Assembly: GCF_018991925.1 (NCBI RefSeq)
Contig: NW_024720711.1
Location: 3,743,332 to 3,807,331, forward strand
Length of the DNA stretch: 64,000 bases
DNA from: Homarus americanus
Taxonomy: Eukaryota > Arthropoda > Malacostraca > Decapoda > Nephropidae
Reading direction: 5' to 3'
Under the pieces are notes generated by a model that made no database searches, was not told where the DNA came from, and was given only the letters and a program-made list of their open reading frames with translations. The stretch's first letter is position 1, and each line of letters begins with the position of its first letter. Of this stretch, positions 54,010-64,000 are shown in pieces. The position numbers were made by a program, and so were the translations under genes.

Positions 54010-56735
54010 ATTTGTGTGGATGTGTGTTGGGTGGATGTGTGGATGTGTGATGTGTGTTGTGTGGATGTGTGCTGTGTGTTGTGTGGATGTGTGTTGTGTG
54101 GATGTGTGCTGTGTGAATGTGTGCTGTGTGTTGTGTGGATGTGTGTTGTGTGGATGTGTGCTGTGTGTTGTGTGGATGTGTGTTGTGTGGATGTGTGCTG
54201 TGTGAATGTGTGCTGTGTGTTGTGTGGATGTGTGTTGTGTGGATGTGTGCTATGTGTTGTGTGGATGTGTGCTGTGTGTTGTGTGGATGTGTGTTGTGTG
54301 GATGTGTGCTGTGTGAATGTGTGCTGTGTGTTGTGTGTGGTGTGTTGTGTGGATGTGTGCTGTGTGTTGTGTGGATGTGTGCTGTGGAATGTTGCTGTGT
54401 TTGTTGGATGTGTGTGTGGATGTGTGCTGTGTGTTGTGTGGATGTGTGCTGTGTGTTGTGTGGATGTGTGCTGTGTGTTGTGTGGATGTGTGTTGTGTGG
54501 ATGTGTGCTGTGTGAATGTGTGCTGTGTGTTGTGTGGATGGTTGTGTGGATGTGTGCTGTGTGTTGTGTGGATGTGTGTTGTGTGGATGTGTGCTGTGTG
54601 GATGTGTGTGTGTTGTGTGGATGTGTGCTGTGTGTTGTGTGGATGTGTGTGTGGATGTGTGCTGTGTGTTGTGTGTGTGCTGTGTGTTGTGTGGATGTGT
54701 GTTGTGTGCTGTGTGGGTTGTGGATGTGTGCTGTGTGGATGTGTGCTGTGTGTGTGTGTGGATGTGTGCTGTGTGAATGTGCTGTGTGTTGTGTGGATGT
54801 GTGCTGTGTGTTGTGTGGATGTGTGCTGTGTGGATGTGTGCTGTGTGCTGTGTGTTGTGTGGATGTGTGCTGTGTGTTGTGTGGATGTGTGTTGTGTGCT
54901 GTGTGAATGTGTGGATGTGTGCTGTGTGAATGTGTGCTGTGTGTTGTGTGGATGTGTGCTGTGTGAATGTGTGCTGTGTGTTTGTGTGCTGTGTGTTGTG
55001 TGGATGTGTGCTGTGTTGTGTGCTGTGTGTTGTGTGGATGTGCTGTGTTGTGTGGATGTGTGTTGTGTGGATGTGTGCTGTGTGGATGTGTGTTGTGTGT
55101 TGTGTGGTGTGTGTTGTGTGGATGTGTGCTGTGTGTTGTGTGGATGTGTGCTGTGTGTGGATGTGCTGTGTGAATGTGTGCTGTGTGTTGTGTGGATGTG
55201 TGGATGTGTGTTGTGTGGATGTGTGTTGTGTGGATGTGTGCTGTGTGTTGTGTGGATGTGTGCTGTGTGTTGTGTGGATGTGTGCTGTGTGCTGTGTGGA
55301 TGTGTGCTGTGTGTTGTGTGGATGTGTGCTGTGTGTTGTGTGGATGTGTGCTGTGTGGAATGTGTGCTGTGTGTTTGTGGATGTGTGTTGTGTGTTGTGT
55401 GGATGTGTGCTGTGTTGGTGGATGTGTGTGCTGTGTGAATGTGTGCTGTGTTGTGTGAATGTGTGCTGTGTGTTGTGTGGATGTGTGTTGTGTGGACGTG
55501 TGTTGTGTGTTGTGGATGTGCTGTGTGTTGTGGATGTGTGCTGTGTGTTGTGTGATGTGTTGTTTGGATGTGTGCTGTGTGGATGTGTGCTGTGTGGATG
55601 TGTGCTGTGTGTTGTGTGGATGTGTGCTGTGGATGTGTGCTGTGTTGTGTGAATGTGTGCTGTGTGTTGTGTGGATGTGTTGTGGATGTGTGCTGTGTGG
55701 ATGTGTGGTGTGTGTGTGGATGTGTGCTGTGTGGATGTGTGCTGTGTGTTGTGTGGATGTGTGCTGTGTGTTGTGTGGATGTGTGCTGTGTGGATGTGTG
55801 CTGTGTGTTGTGTGGATGTGTGTTGTGTGGATGTGTGCTGTGTTGTGTGGATGTGTGCTGTGTGTTGTGTGGATGTGTGCTGTGTGTTGTGTGGATGTGT
55901 GCTGTGTGGATGTGTGCTGTGTGTTGTGTGGATGTGTGTTGTGTGGATGTGTGCTGTGTGTTGTGTGGATGTGTGCTGTGTGTTGTGTGGATGTGTGTGT
56001 GTGGATGTGTGCTGTGTGTTGTGTGGATGTGTGCTGTGTGTTGTGTGGATGTGTGCTGTGTGGATGTGTGCTGTGTGTGTGTGTGGATGTGCTGTGTGGA
56101 TGTGTGCTGTGTGTTGTGTGGATGTGTTGTGTGGATGTGTGCTGTGTGTGATGTGTGCTGTGTGTTGTGTGGATGTGTGCTGTGTGTTGTGTGGATGTGC
56201 TGTGTGGATGTGTGCTGTGTGGATGCTGTGTGTTGTGTGGATGTGTGCTGTGTGATGTGTGCTGTGTGTTGTGTGGATGTGTGCTGTGTGGATGTGTGAT
56301 GTGTGTTGTGTGGATGTGTGTTGTGTGGATGTGTGCTGTGTGTTGTGTGAATGTGTGCTGTGTGTGTGTGTGGATGTGTGTTGTGATGTGTGCTGTGTGT
56401 TGTGTGTGGATGTGTGCTGTGTGGATGTGTGCTGTGTGTTGTGTGGATGTGTGTGTGTGTGGATGTGTGCTGTGTGAATGTGTGCTGTGTGTTGTGTGGA
56501 TGTGTGCTGTGTGGATGTGTGCTGTGTGTTGTGTGATGTGTGTGTTGTGTGGATGTGCTGTGTGTTGTGTGGATGTGTGTTTGTGGATGTGTGCTGTGTG
56601 TTGTGTGGATGTGTTGTGTGGATGTGTGTGTTGTTGTGTGGATGTGTGCTGTGGATGTGTGCTGTGTGTTGTGTGGATGTGTGTGTTGTGTGGATGTGTG
56701 CTGTGTGCTGTGTGGATGTGTGCTGTGCGGATGAG
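54010..56735. repeat. TG-rich satellite, 2.7 kb
   Basis: Mosaic of TGTGTTGTGTGGATGTGTGC, TGTGTGGATGTGTGC and TGTGAATGTGTGC units. It creates very long open frames on both strands (up to 890 codons on the minus strand, His/Thr-rich; Cys/Val-rich on plus). They have no sequence outside the repeat and should not be called genes. Confidence 0.96.
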
Positions 56736-56919
56736 TGTTGTGTGTATTGTTCTGAATTGTTGTTGTGGTGGTGGAGTTGTTATTGATAGTTGTTTGATCT
56801 ATAGGTTGTGGTTGTATCTGGAGGAGTTGTATTGTTATGTTTTGGTGGGGATGTGTGTTGATTTTATTTTCATATTTTATTTCATTCTTGTTTACAAAAT
56901 ATAAATGAGTGAATTCTGC

Positions 56920-56923
<4 letters not shown>

Positions 56924-56950
<27 letters not shown>

Positions 56951-56970
56951 GGTAGTAGTAGTAGTAGTAT
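56924..56970. repeat. (ATT)n and (TAG)n microsatellites
   Basis: Short runs of ATT then TAG trinucleotides. Confidence 0.93.
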
Positions 56971-57194
56971 ATGTTAATCACTAAAGGGCATTTAATACAA
57001 CTCAAAAATAAGTCGTAGGTGTCCCAGTACTAAACTTATAAGTACAGGTACATACAGTACAGGTATATCATCTAAATAATGTTAAACGTGAAAGAGTGTT
57101 GATTTATTAAGAGATTCATTGGAGATCTAACTGAGTGTCTGAGTGTTGGTTTGTCAGTCTGACGTAAAATAAAATCCATTGTCAGTAACTCCAT

Positions 57195-57445
57195 CCTCCC
57201 CCCCCCCGGTCCCTCCCCTACCCTCCCATCCCCTACCCTCCCATCCCCCTCCCCCCAGTCCTCTCCCCCTACCCTCCATCCCCTCCCCCCCGTCCTCTCC
57301 CCTACCCCCCCCAGTCCTCTCCTACCCCTCCCATCCCCTCCCCAGTCCTCTCCCCTACCCTCCCATCCCCTCCCCGATCTCTCCCCTACCCTCCCATCCC
57401 TCTCCCCCAGTCCTCTCCCTACCCTCCCAGCCCCTCTCTTCCTCC
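57195..57445. repeat. C-rich polypyrimidine minisatellite
   Basis: Irregular repeats of CCCCTACCCTCCCATCCCCT and CCCCCAGTCCTCT. One strand is almost pure pyrimidine. Confidence 0.92.
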
Positions 57446-57819
57446 TGCTGCTGGCTACCTTGTGTTATATCATATATCATGTCTACGAGTGTGTCTGTTA
57501 ATTAAAATGCGTTATAAAATACATTTACTTATACTTTCCATCCTAGGTAAGCATTAGGGGTTTAATCTTCAGGTGAAATAAACCGAGAAGTGGGGAAATC
57601 TTCATATTATCTCATTATATTATATAAAACCTCTGGGATTTAATGTCACACCTGGCTGGCTACGTCTTATATAGCGACTAAAGGTGTACGTAAAACAATC
57701 AACCATACATCAAGGTAAAGAGAATGAGCCTTACCTGTAACCTACCTGCCCTAGCGTGACCTGAAATAAGATAGGTAACCCAACCTTTGATCGTAAACCT
57801 TTCATTTACAAAGAGATGG

Positions 57820-58050
57820 GGCTATGGTAGGGTGATGTGTGGGGTGTAGGTTACGGAATGGGGAAGGAGGTTTGTGGTTAGGGTAAATGTGGAAGGAATG
57901 GGAGGGGTTTTGTGGGGTTGGGTATTGGAGAGGGTTTGTGGGTTGGAAACGGATTATATGTTGGGGATTAGGTAAGGGCTTTGTAGGTAGAATGGAGAGG
58001 TTGTGGGAAGGAATGGGGAAGGGTTGTGTTGGAGGATTATGATTCATGCA
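57820..58050. repeat. G-rich degenerate repeat
   Basis: Irregular GGAATGGGGAAGG / GGGTTTGTGGGTT words on the plus strand; no coding signal. Confidence 0.6.
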
Positions 58051-58073
58051 ATAATGGAAAAGCTGTCGGAACT

Positions 58074-58075
<2 letters not shown>

Positions 58076-58116
<41 letters not shown>

Positions 58117-58370
58117 TAACAGTGTTGGAGATGAAGTGATGTTGGAGTAGTGTTTTTTCTATGTAAATTGATACGCAACGTTCTGGTCGTGAATCTGTGC
58201 CTGAGATTTACAGGACCAGTTCAATTACCTGAGAGAGAGAGAGAGAGAGAGTATGTGTATGTCTGTGTGTGAGAGAGAGTGGGGGAGAGCATGTGTGTGT
58301 GTGTGTGTGTGTGGAGTGAAGAGGAGAGTGAGAGACTGTGTGTGTGTGTGTGAAAGCGAGAGAGAGAAAC
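58076..58370. repeat. (CT)n, (GA)n and (GT)n microsatellites
   Basis: CT at about 58076-58112, GA at about 58229-58250, GT at about 58290-58312 and 58340-58352. Confidence 0.93.
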
Positions 58371-58374
58371 GGGG

Positions 58375-58820
58375 GTCTTAACTCACGGAACCTGATGTAC
58401 ACGGGGTCTTAACTCACGGAACCTGATGTGCACGGGATCTTAGCTGTCAAGGAACTTGATGTACACGGGGTCTTAACTCACGGAACCTGATGTACACGGG
58501 GTCTTAACTCACGGAACCTGATGTGCACGGGATCTTAGCTGTCGGCGAACTTGATGTACACGGCTCACGAACTTGATGTACACGGGGTCTTAACTCACGG
58601 AACCTGATGTACACGGGGTCTTAACTCACGGAACCTGATGTACACGGGGTCTTAACTCACGGAACCTGATGTGCACGGGTTCTTAACTCACGGAACTTGG
58701 TGTGCACGGGGTCTTAGCTATCAAGAAACCCAGGTGCACGGGGTCTTAGCTATCAAGAAACCCAGTGTGCACGGGGTCTTAGCTATCAAGAAACCCAGTG
58801 TGCACGGGGTCTTAGCGAAA
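58375..58820. repeat. 31-bp minisatellite with two subfamilies
   Basis: The first part repeats TACACGGGGTCTTAACTCAC plus GGAACCTGATG; from about 58700 the unit becomes TGCACGGGGTCTTAGCTATC plus AAGAAACCCAG. Both are 31 bp and share CACGGGGTCTTA, so one derives from the other. Confidence 0.94.
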
Positions 58821-58939
58821 AACCCAGTGCACAAGGAAGAGTTATCACGTCGCTATAAATACAAGAAAAATGGAGTGAACGACAAGAATTATGGCGGGTA
58901 GGAGCGGGTGGGCATTACTGCTGTGTCTGTTGATGTTAT

Positions 58940-59040
58940 AGATGGTGGTGGTAGTAGTGGTGATGGTGGTAGTGGTGATGGTGGTAGTGGTGATGGTGGT
59001 AGTGGTGATGGTCGTAGTGGTGATGGTGGTGGTGGTACTT
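58940..59040. repeat. (GGTGATGGTGGTAGT)n repeat
   Basis: About six copies of a 15-bp unit. Confidence 0.93.
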
Positions 59041-59203
59041 TATCGTGCACCCCATTGCATCTTGTGTAATGTTCATCTGTTTATGGCAAAGTGTGGCAGA
59101 TCGCTAATGTCAAGTGCCACCAGTCCTGTCTGTAGGAAAGGATGACGCGCGTGATGGTGGGGGCTGGGGACCTGAAGAAGGAAGTCTCAGGACACGCCAG
59201 GAT

Positions 59204-59912
59204 TTGATTTTGATTTTGCCGCTTACAGCGGCTACTTTATTGTGCACCCCACACTCATCCTGTGAGCGGTAACGCAAAAGGATTACAGAGTAGGGTTTAC
59301 AACGGGACATAATAATTAACCCCCGTTGTCAGGATATTATGGCACTGAATGTTACACAGTATTTCATTTACATTATTTGTTTAGTTCTATACATAAAGGG
59401 TAACTTATTCACAAATGCGTGAGTACAGGCGTGTGAGGCAGTATGTCTGGCCTCACACTTTGTTATTCACATTTACGTGGAGGTATTCAAGCACATTGCG
59501 TATTTGGTTCTGTACATGAGAACTGATATAGTTATAAGTGCAAAAAGTGGATACAATCTTAATATGTCGGCTATCTTGTCATTAGAGATGAAGTGTTGTT
59601 CCATTTCACACACAGTGTGTGGACCTGTCCTGTGCTGTTCTATCTTCACACAGTCGAGGACGGTATTCAAGTGTGTGTCATATATATGGCCACACACTTA
59701 CATTTAGTTTTGTTTACATCTGCTTGAGGAACATACTGCCAAAGGTACTTATATCCTAACCTTAATCTAGCGGTTACAACATCTTGTAATCTAGTGATCT
59801 TGTTACTTGCTCCATATACATGTTTCACTTGATACATCTCATCATGGTAACCTATGGATCGACTAGTGCCTGTTTGCACTTGTCTACTTGCGTCAAACTC
59901 ATCAATAAACAT
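59204..59912 (-). mobile_element. I-like LINE, second copy, 5' truncated, with target duplication
   Basis: Matches 2486-3125 plus 3706 to about 3780 of the first copy without the LTR between. It is flanked by GCCAGGAT (59196-59203 and 59913-59920). Coding (minus) includes FIDEFDASR, YHDEMYQVKHVYGASNK and WQYVPQADVNKTK, then a frameshift in the knuckle. The 3' tail reads (CAAAAT)-like. It shows the site before the LTR inserted at 3126. Confidence 0.9.
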
Positions 59913-60097
59913 GCCAGGATGTAGTGAGGGAGGGAGAGTTGGGTCGTCTACATTTCTTTGGCCCCTGTAACCGAGTCTGTTGAACCGAGTTTGGGTTATT
60001 ATTCTTATCTCCAGCTACTAGGTGACGTCATATACCTATTGAGTGATGACTGTACCTTCAGGGTCGTGGTCTTATGGTGGTCGTGTTGTTACCTGAC

Positions 60098-60785
60098 TAA
60101 GACAGGTGTGCCTCAGGGCAGTGTGCTGCGCCTTGTATTTAAGTCTGTGTATGTGTAAATGTTCTCTCATACGTTGTCCTTCCCAAGAGAGGTGAATTTC
60201 TCTGCAATGCTCACCATCAATCAACGCCTCGCGGCTATATCAACCGTAGGAATATTACGGCAGGTAAGATTTAGTGCAGAGAAAATGCAAATTATGATGA
60301 TGATCACCAGGCAGCATGAAGTGATGAATGGTAGTGTGTTAGTAAACAACAAGGATATAGATATTCCTTAGTGAAATTTGACTCGGAGATGACAGTAGAG
60401 CCGCCAGCAGGACCCTGGAAGACAGAGAGCATATTAGCGACCCTTGCCACGCCTCCCATACATTACACATACTAGACGTCACAGTACATGAGGCACAGGT
60501 TACTTCACACCTTGAATATACAACACCCTCCTGGATAGCCTGATCCCCGTCTTTTATCTTATCTTCAACTCCCGGACAAGATATAGAGGAACAGACACAG
60601 AGACTCACCTGGTAGGACCTGAGACATGCTGGGGGCTTCACCATCATATTGAGAGCTGAGATACTGGTGGGTGGAGCCTCGCAAGCACATACTCCACGTA
60701 CGTACAACCACAACACAGGCGATCTTTTATCTCTCACCTTAACTGAGTATGGAACACATTTACACAACACAAATACTGAAGACAC
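60098..60785 (+). pseudogene. Jockey-like LINE RT relic
   Basis: Reads TGVPQGSVLRLVFKSVYV (degraded [13 protein letters not shown]), then NQRLAAISTVGILRQVRFSA and EKMQIMMMITRQHE in the frame at 60159-60371. Further downstream in shifted frames come LDVTVHEAQVTSHLE and YWWVEPRK. The catalytic region is largely lost. Confidence 0.65.
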
Positions 60786-61070
60786 TTAACTTGTCTGGCT
60801 ATTTAACTTGTTTGGGTCGCGGATGGTTACAATAACACACCTTAATAAACCTACCTGAACGTTGTGGGGTTTAGGAGAGGTGAGTTAGGGTGACAGGTGG
60901 TTAAATTAATGGCTAATTCTTATACCTGTCTCATCTGCTGATTGATGTTGTAGTGTGAAAGTGAGGGAGAGAAGGAAAAGGGAGAGGGGGAATAGGATGT
61001 GTAGAGAGAGGATATAGGAGTATTATCCTATAACAAAACAGAACACTTATGTACAGTATAGACGGCAACA

Positions 61071-61093
61071 CACACACACACACACACACACAG
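61071..61093. repeat. (CA)n microsatellite
   Basis: Short pure CA run. Confidence 0.93.
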
Positions 61094-61424
61094 ACAAATG
61101 ACCTCAACCCCCCCTGCCCCTCTCGACACCCCAATAAATAAACAGGTAGACACAACCTGCCGTTCATTATACAACAGACAGAAAAAGGAGCAGCTCGCCG
61201 GCGTGTTATCGCCCCGGGAAGAAAATTGAAAAAGGCATCGGGCATAAATTAAGTGGGATTTTTTTCTCTCAGGACGGGAATAATTTACGACCAGTTTGAG
61301 GGAGAGACAATAGTGGCCTTTATCTACCATGGCCTTAAGGCTGATGTTGGGAGGTGTTAGAGGGGTTTGATGTTGGCCTGTAATGATCGACGGGAAGAAA
61401 TTATTTGTCTGGAGACTATATACA

Positions 61425-61428
<4 letters not shown>

Positions 61429-61520
<92 letters not shown>
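61429..61520. repeat. (AT)n microsatellite
   Basis: About 90 bp of AT dinucleotide; the Ile-Tyr open frames across it are artefacts. Confidence 0.97.
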
Positions 61521-61523
<3 letters not shown>

Positions 61524-62610
61524 ATGTGGTTTCTGAGCTGTATCATGTTGTGCACTGTGTTAGTGATTTGAGATGTGCCTGATGAACTTTATACAAGTAT
61601 AGAATAATTTTTTCTTGGGCGGTTTCTGTCAGTGTGTTTAAGCAAATTCGTTGTGGATGATTAGTGTTTTTTCCTAAATAGCAATTTGTGTGTTAAATTA
61701 ACCTCAAGGCAAGTGATGGAGCTATTTAATCTGTCATAAACTTAAATCTGTTCTCGATCAAAGTAAAGCGAGTCATCTTGTTCACCTGGATTATAGTGTT
61801 GCATTTAATGGCGTCAACCACAGAGGATTAACTCACAAACATACCCGTGCTGAGACCAGAGGGTGACCAGGTGTTCCACAGGGGTGATTTTGAGGACCAC
61901 CTTTGTCTTATGTTTCATTACAGCAGCGACATGTGGAACAATGTTGACAGAGAACATACATCTTATAGGGTGATAATGTTACCCGTTTTACCACTAACCT
62001 CAACCACAACTTGTATGGTTGGAGTTTGTGGTGGGTCAGGGAGTTGAGTTTCACCTAAAGCTTATTATGGGGTCAGAATATATACTGTACACTGTAGTAC
62101 ACCACATCCTCATCTTTGTTGTGGTCTTGTCGTAGTGGTGAGTCAAGTGTGAGTCATGAGTCTACTGTAGGTGTGAGTTTTGGAAGTACACTACAACAAC
62201 AACAGTAGTGTATATTGACATGTGTGAAACAACAATCGACAACTATGTATAATCTAACAAGACCAGAAGCAAACAACAGCTGTGTTAATAAATAGAATAC
62301 AACAACAACAACATTTTTAAACTTGTAAAATACAACAACAATAACAACTCTTTGACTTGGCGCCATACCTGTCCAGAAACAAGTGCACAGACAGGCAGAC
62401 AGACAGACAACCGGCGCTGGTAGATCCTTCGATAGGTAGATATGAAAGGATGAAAACAGTCTAAAGGAGAGAGAGAGGGGGGGCACTGGAGATAAAGGAC
62501 CGAAAGAGAGGCGGCGCCAGGCGAAAGAGAGGTGGGAGGGTTTGGCGCCAAGTGAGAGGGAGGGAGAGGGGGAGACACATCTGTGGGTGTTCGATCAATA
62601 TATATGGCAA
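61521..62610. other. Non-coding, nothing recognised
   Basis: No convincing gene. CAACAA-rich words at about 62190-62345 and a GAGAGAGGGGGG stretch at 62468-62580 are simple sequence. Confidence 0.55.
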
Positions 62611-62619
62611 CCATTTTAC

Positions 62620-62880
62620 TCTCACCGCCCACTCTTTCTCCCACCCACTTTCACACACACTCCCACACTCTCACCGTCCACTCACTCCCACCCACTCTCA
62701 CACATACACTCCCACACTCTCACCGCCCACTCTCACTCCCATATATACACACACACATTCCCACACTCTCACCGCCCACTCTCACTCCCACCCACTCTCA
62801 CACACATTCCATCACCCCCCATCCACTCTACACTACACCATCCATCCACCACTCCCCCACACACACACACACAGTATGTG
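62620..62880. repeat. CACTCTCAC-type tandem repeat
   Basis: Imperfect repeats of TCCCACACTCTCACCGCCCA and CTCTCACTCCCACCCA ending in a CA run. It produces His/Ser/Pro-rich artefact frames in all three plus-strand phases. Confidence 0.9.
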
Positions 62881-62914
62881 GTCGTCTGGGCTGGATATGA
62901 CTACTGTAGTGTCG

Positions 62915-63404
62915 AACAGCAATTCACGGACGAGGAGATTTCGGGTGAGAGCAGGAGACGGTGACGAGGATGGTGCAGAAGCTCCTCCACAAACTTACAG
63001 ATGAGGTCATGGTGATGATCAAGAGAGAGCTGAGAGGGTCAGTGTAGTGAGCGCCTCTTGGTGTGTGATTTAGGGGGGAGATAATCTTGCACGCCCTGTT
63101 CTGCACTCTTTCAAGGAGTCCTCGCTGTGTGGCATTCAGGGAGGAAGACCAGGCAGCAGAAGCATTAGTGAGGTTGGGAAGTGTGAAGGTTGAGGAGCTT
63201 AGGCGCGGGAACCCCGAGAGTCTTGAGACAACGGAGGAGGTGGAGACGATCGCTGGAACATTTGACGGTTGTACTAACGTGTGTGTTCCAATTCAGTTTG
63301 TTATTTATAATATCGCTGAGGAGCTTGGTGGAGTCCACAATCTGGAGTGTGATGGAGGGAGGTGGGTCAGGGTCGGCGGAGAGGTTGATGTGCATAACCA
63401 TTAA
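62915..63404 (-). pseudogene. Jockey-like LINE RT C-terminal relic
   Basis: Minus-strand reading includes LLSDIINNKLNWNTHVSTTV, SSDRLHLLRCLKTLGVPAPK and, in a second frame, QNRACKIISPLNHTP, then HHHDLICKFVEELLHHPRHR. These follow the usual thumb and post-RT order of Jockey-like elements. Multiple stops and shifts. Confidence 0.78.
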
Positions 63405-63585
63405 CCATGGTCTTGGTATGGTTGGTGGTGGACCAATTTTGGAGTCTTTGGTATAACTAAGTCTTAGCTATAACGAATTCTTGGCTAAAAAGTCTTTGCT
63501 ATAAGGACGAACCATAGCTTATTAATTACCGTACATTGTTATCACTAACACCGTATGTGAAGATATTGATTTCTGTAACAGCATC

Positions 63586-63590
<5 letters not shown>

Positions 63591-63618
<28 letters not shown>
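63591..63618. repeat. (GA)n microsatellite
   Basis: Short GA run. Confidence 0.93.
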
Positions 63619-63623
<5 letters not shown>

Positions 63624-64000
63624 GACAGGTAGGAGAGTTAGCCATCCTGTACCTCGTCCACCTGAGCATTACAACCAGAGTCTTGGGTGGGTTTAGTGAA
63701 TGCAAGTGAGTGACTGGCGGAATGAGGTGCCTTGGGTTAATCTACATCTCTTCATTATTGAATTTATTTTCTTTCAATTTCAAGTAATAACAAGAATTCA
63801 ATGTTGATCTACAATGATATCCGAATCTGGGGGAAGTAAAAATTAACAAATTAAACACAATGATAACGTAAATATCTTAAAGTGAAAAAGAAAAAGTTAA
63901 ACACGATCAGCGGTGTTTGGTGTTATTTCCTTACCACTCGCCCACATTCTGACTCGGCCAATCACATCATTATTAGGAAACATCAATCAAAGATCCCCTT
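63619..64000. other. Non-coding end of window, nothing recognised
   Basis: No open frame or repeat of note. Confidence 0.5.

Noticed and set aside
54250..56922. 890-codon minus-strand open frame (His/Thr/Pro repeats) and long Cys/Val-rich plus-strand frames
   Set aside because: They follow the TG satellite exactly and contain almost nothing else; open frames on both strands and all phases are expected from stop-free repeats.
62542..63004. Plus-strand 140-150-codon frames rich in His/Ser/Pro
   Set aside because: Produced by the CACTCTCAC tandem repeat in all three phases.

Overview
The window is a piece of an animal nuclear genome: split genes with GT-AG introns, many decayed retrotransposons and DNA transposons, and dense micro- and minisatellites. 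A short interstitial run of the arthropod telomere-type pentamer (TTAGG, read as CCTAA, about 29734-29762) and the styles of the LINE elements suggest an arthropod, perhaps a crustacean. That assignment is inference. No prokaryotic operon, CRISPR array, rRNA or tRNA gene was recognised.

Two host genes are recognisable and lie head to head. On the minus strand, 24068 to 13285, is a five-exon gene for a ZCCHC9-type protein with four CCHC zinc knuckles (725 codons in my model, all splice phases consistent). On the plus strand, 28903 to at least 48758, are 14 exons of DRC7 (CCDC135/lost boys), a subunit of the axonemal nexin-dynein regulatory complex. Its last exon or exons are not visible; a 100-N assembly gap follows at 49908-50007. 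A perfect match to an RFX X-box consensus sits 84 bp upstream of the DRC7 start codon, as expected for a ciliary gene. Two DRC7 exons need small indels to stay in frame, and one intron appears to use a GC donor.

Region by region: 1-2480 holds microsatellite, a 23-bp tandem repeat and an LTR-like promoter. 2486-5655 is an I-like LINE (RT, RNase H, zinc knuckle; minus strand), interrupted by a 576-bp solo LTR-like element. 7000-10303 is a CR1/L2-like LINE (minus strand) whose FADD box has been replaced by a minisatellite. 10.3-13.2 kb has repeats only. 13.3-24.1 kb is ZCCHC9, with LINE, Tigger and MITE relics in its introns. 24.1-28.9 kb is the intergenic space, with a SINE, MITEs and a second solo LTR. 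28.9-48.8 kb is DRC7. After the gap, 50.0-59.1 kb is almost continuous satellite DNA, with a hAT transposon relic inserted in a minisatellite and a 2.7-kb TG-rich satellite. 59.2-59.9 kb is a second, 5'-truncated copy of the I-like LINE with a target-site duplication; it gives the empty-site sequence for the solo LTR at 3.1 kb. 60-64 kb holds Jockey-like LINE relics and microsatellites.

The two host genes are not obviously related in function (RNA/nucleolar protein versus axoneme). The mobile-element nesting allows some relative dating of insertions.
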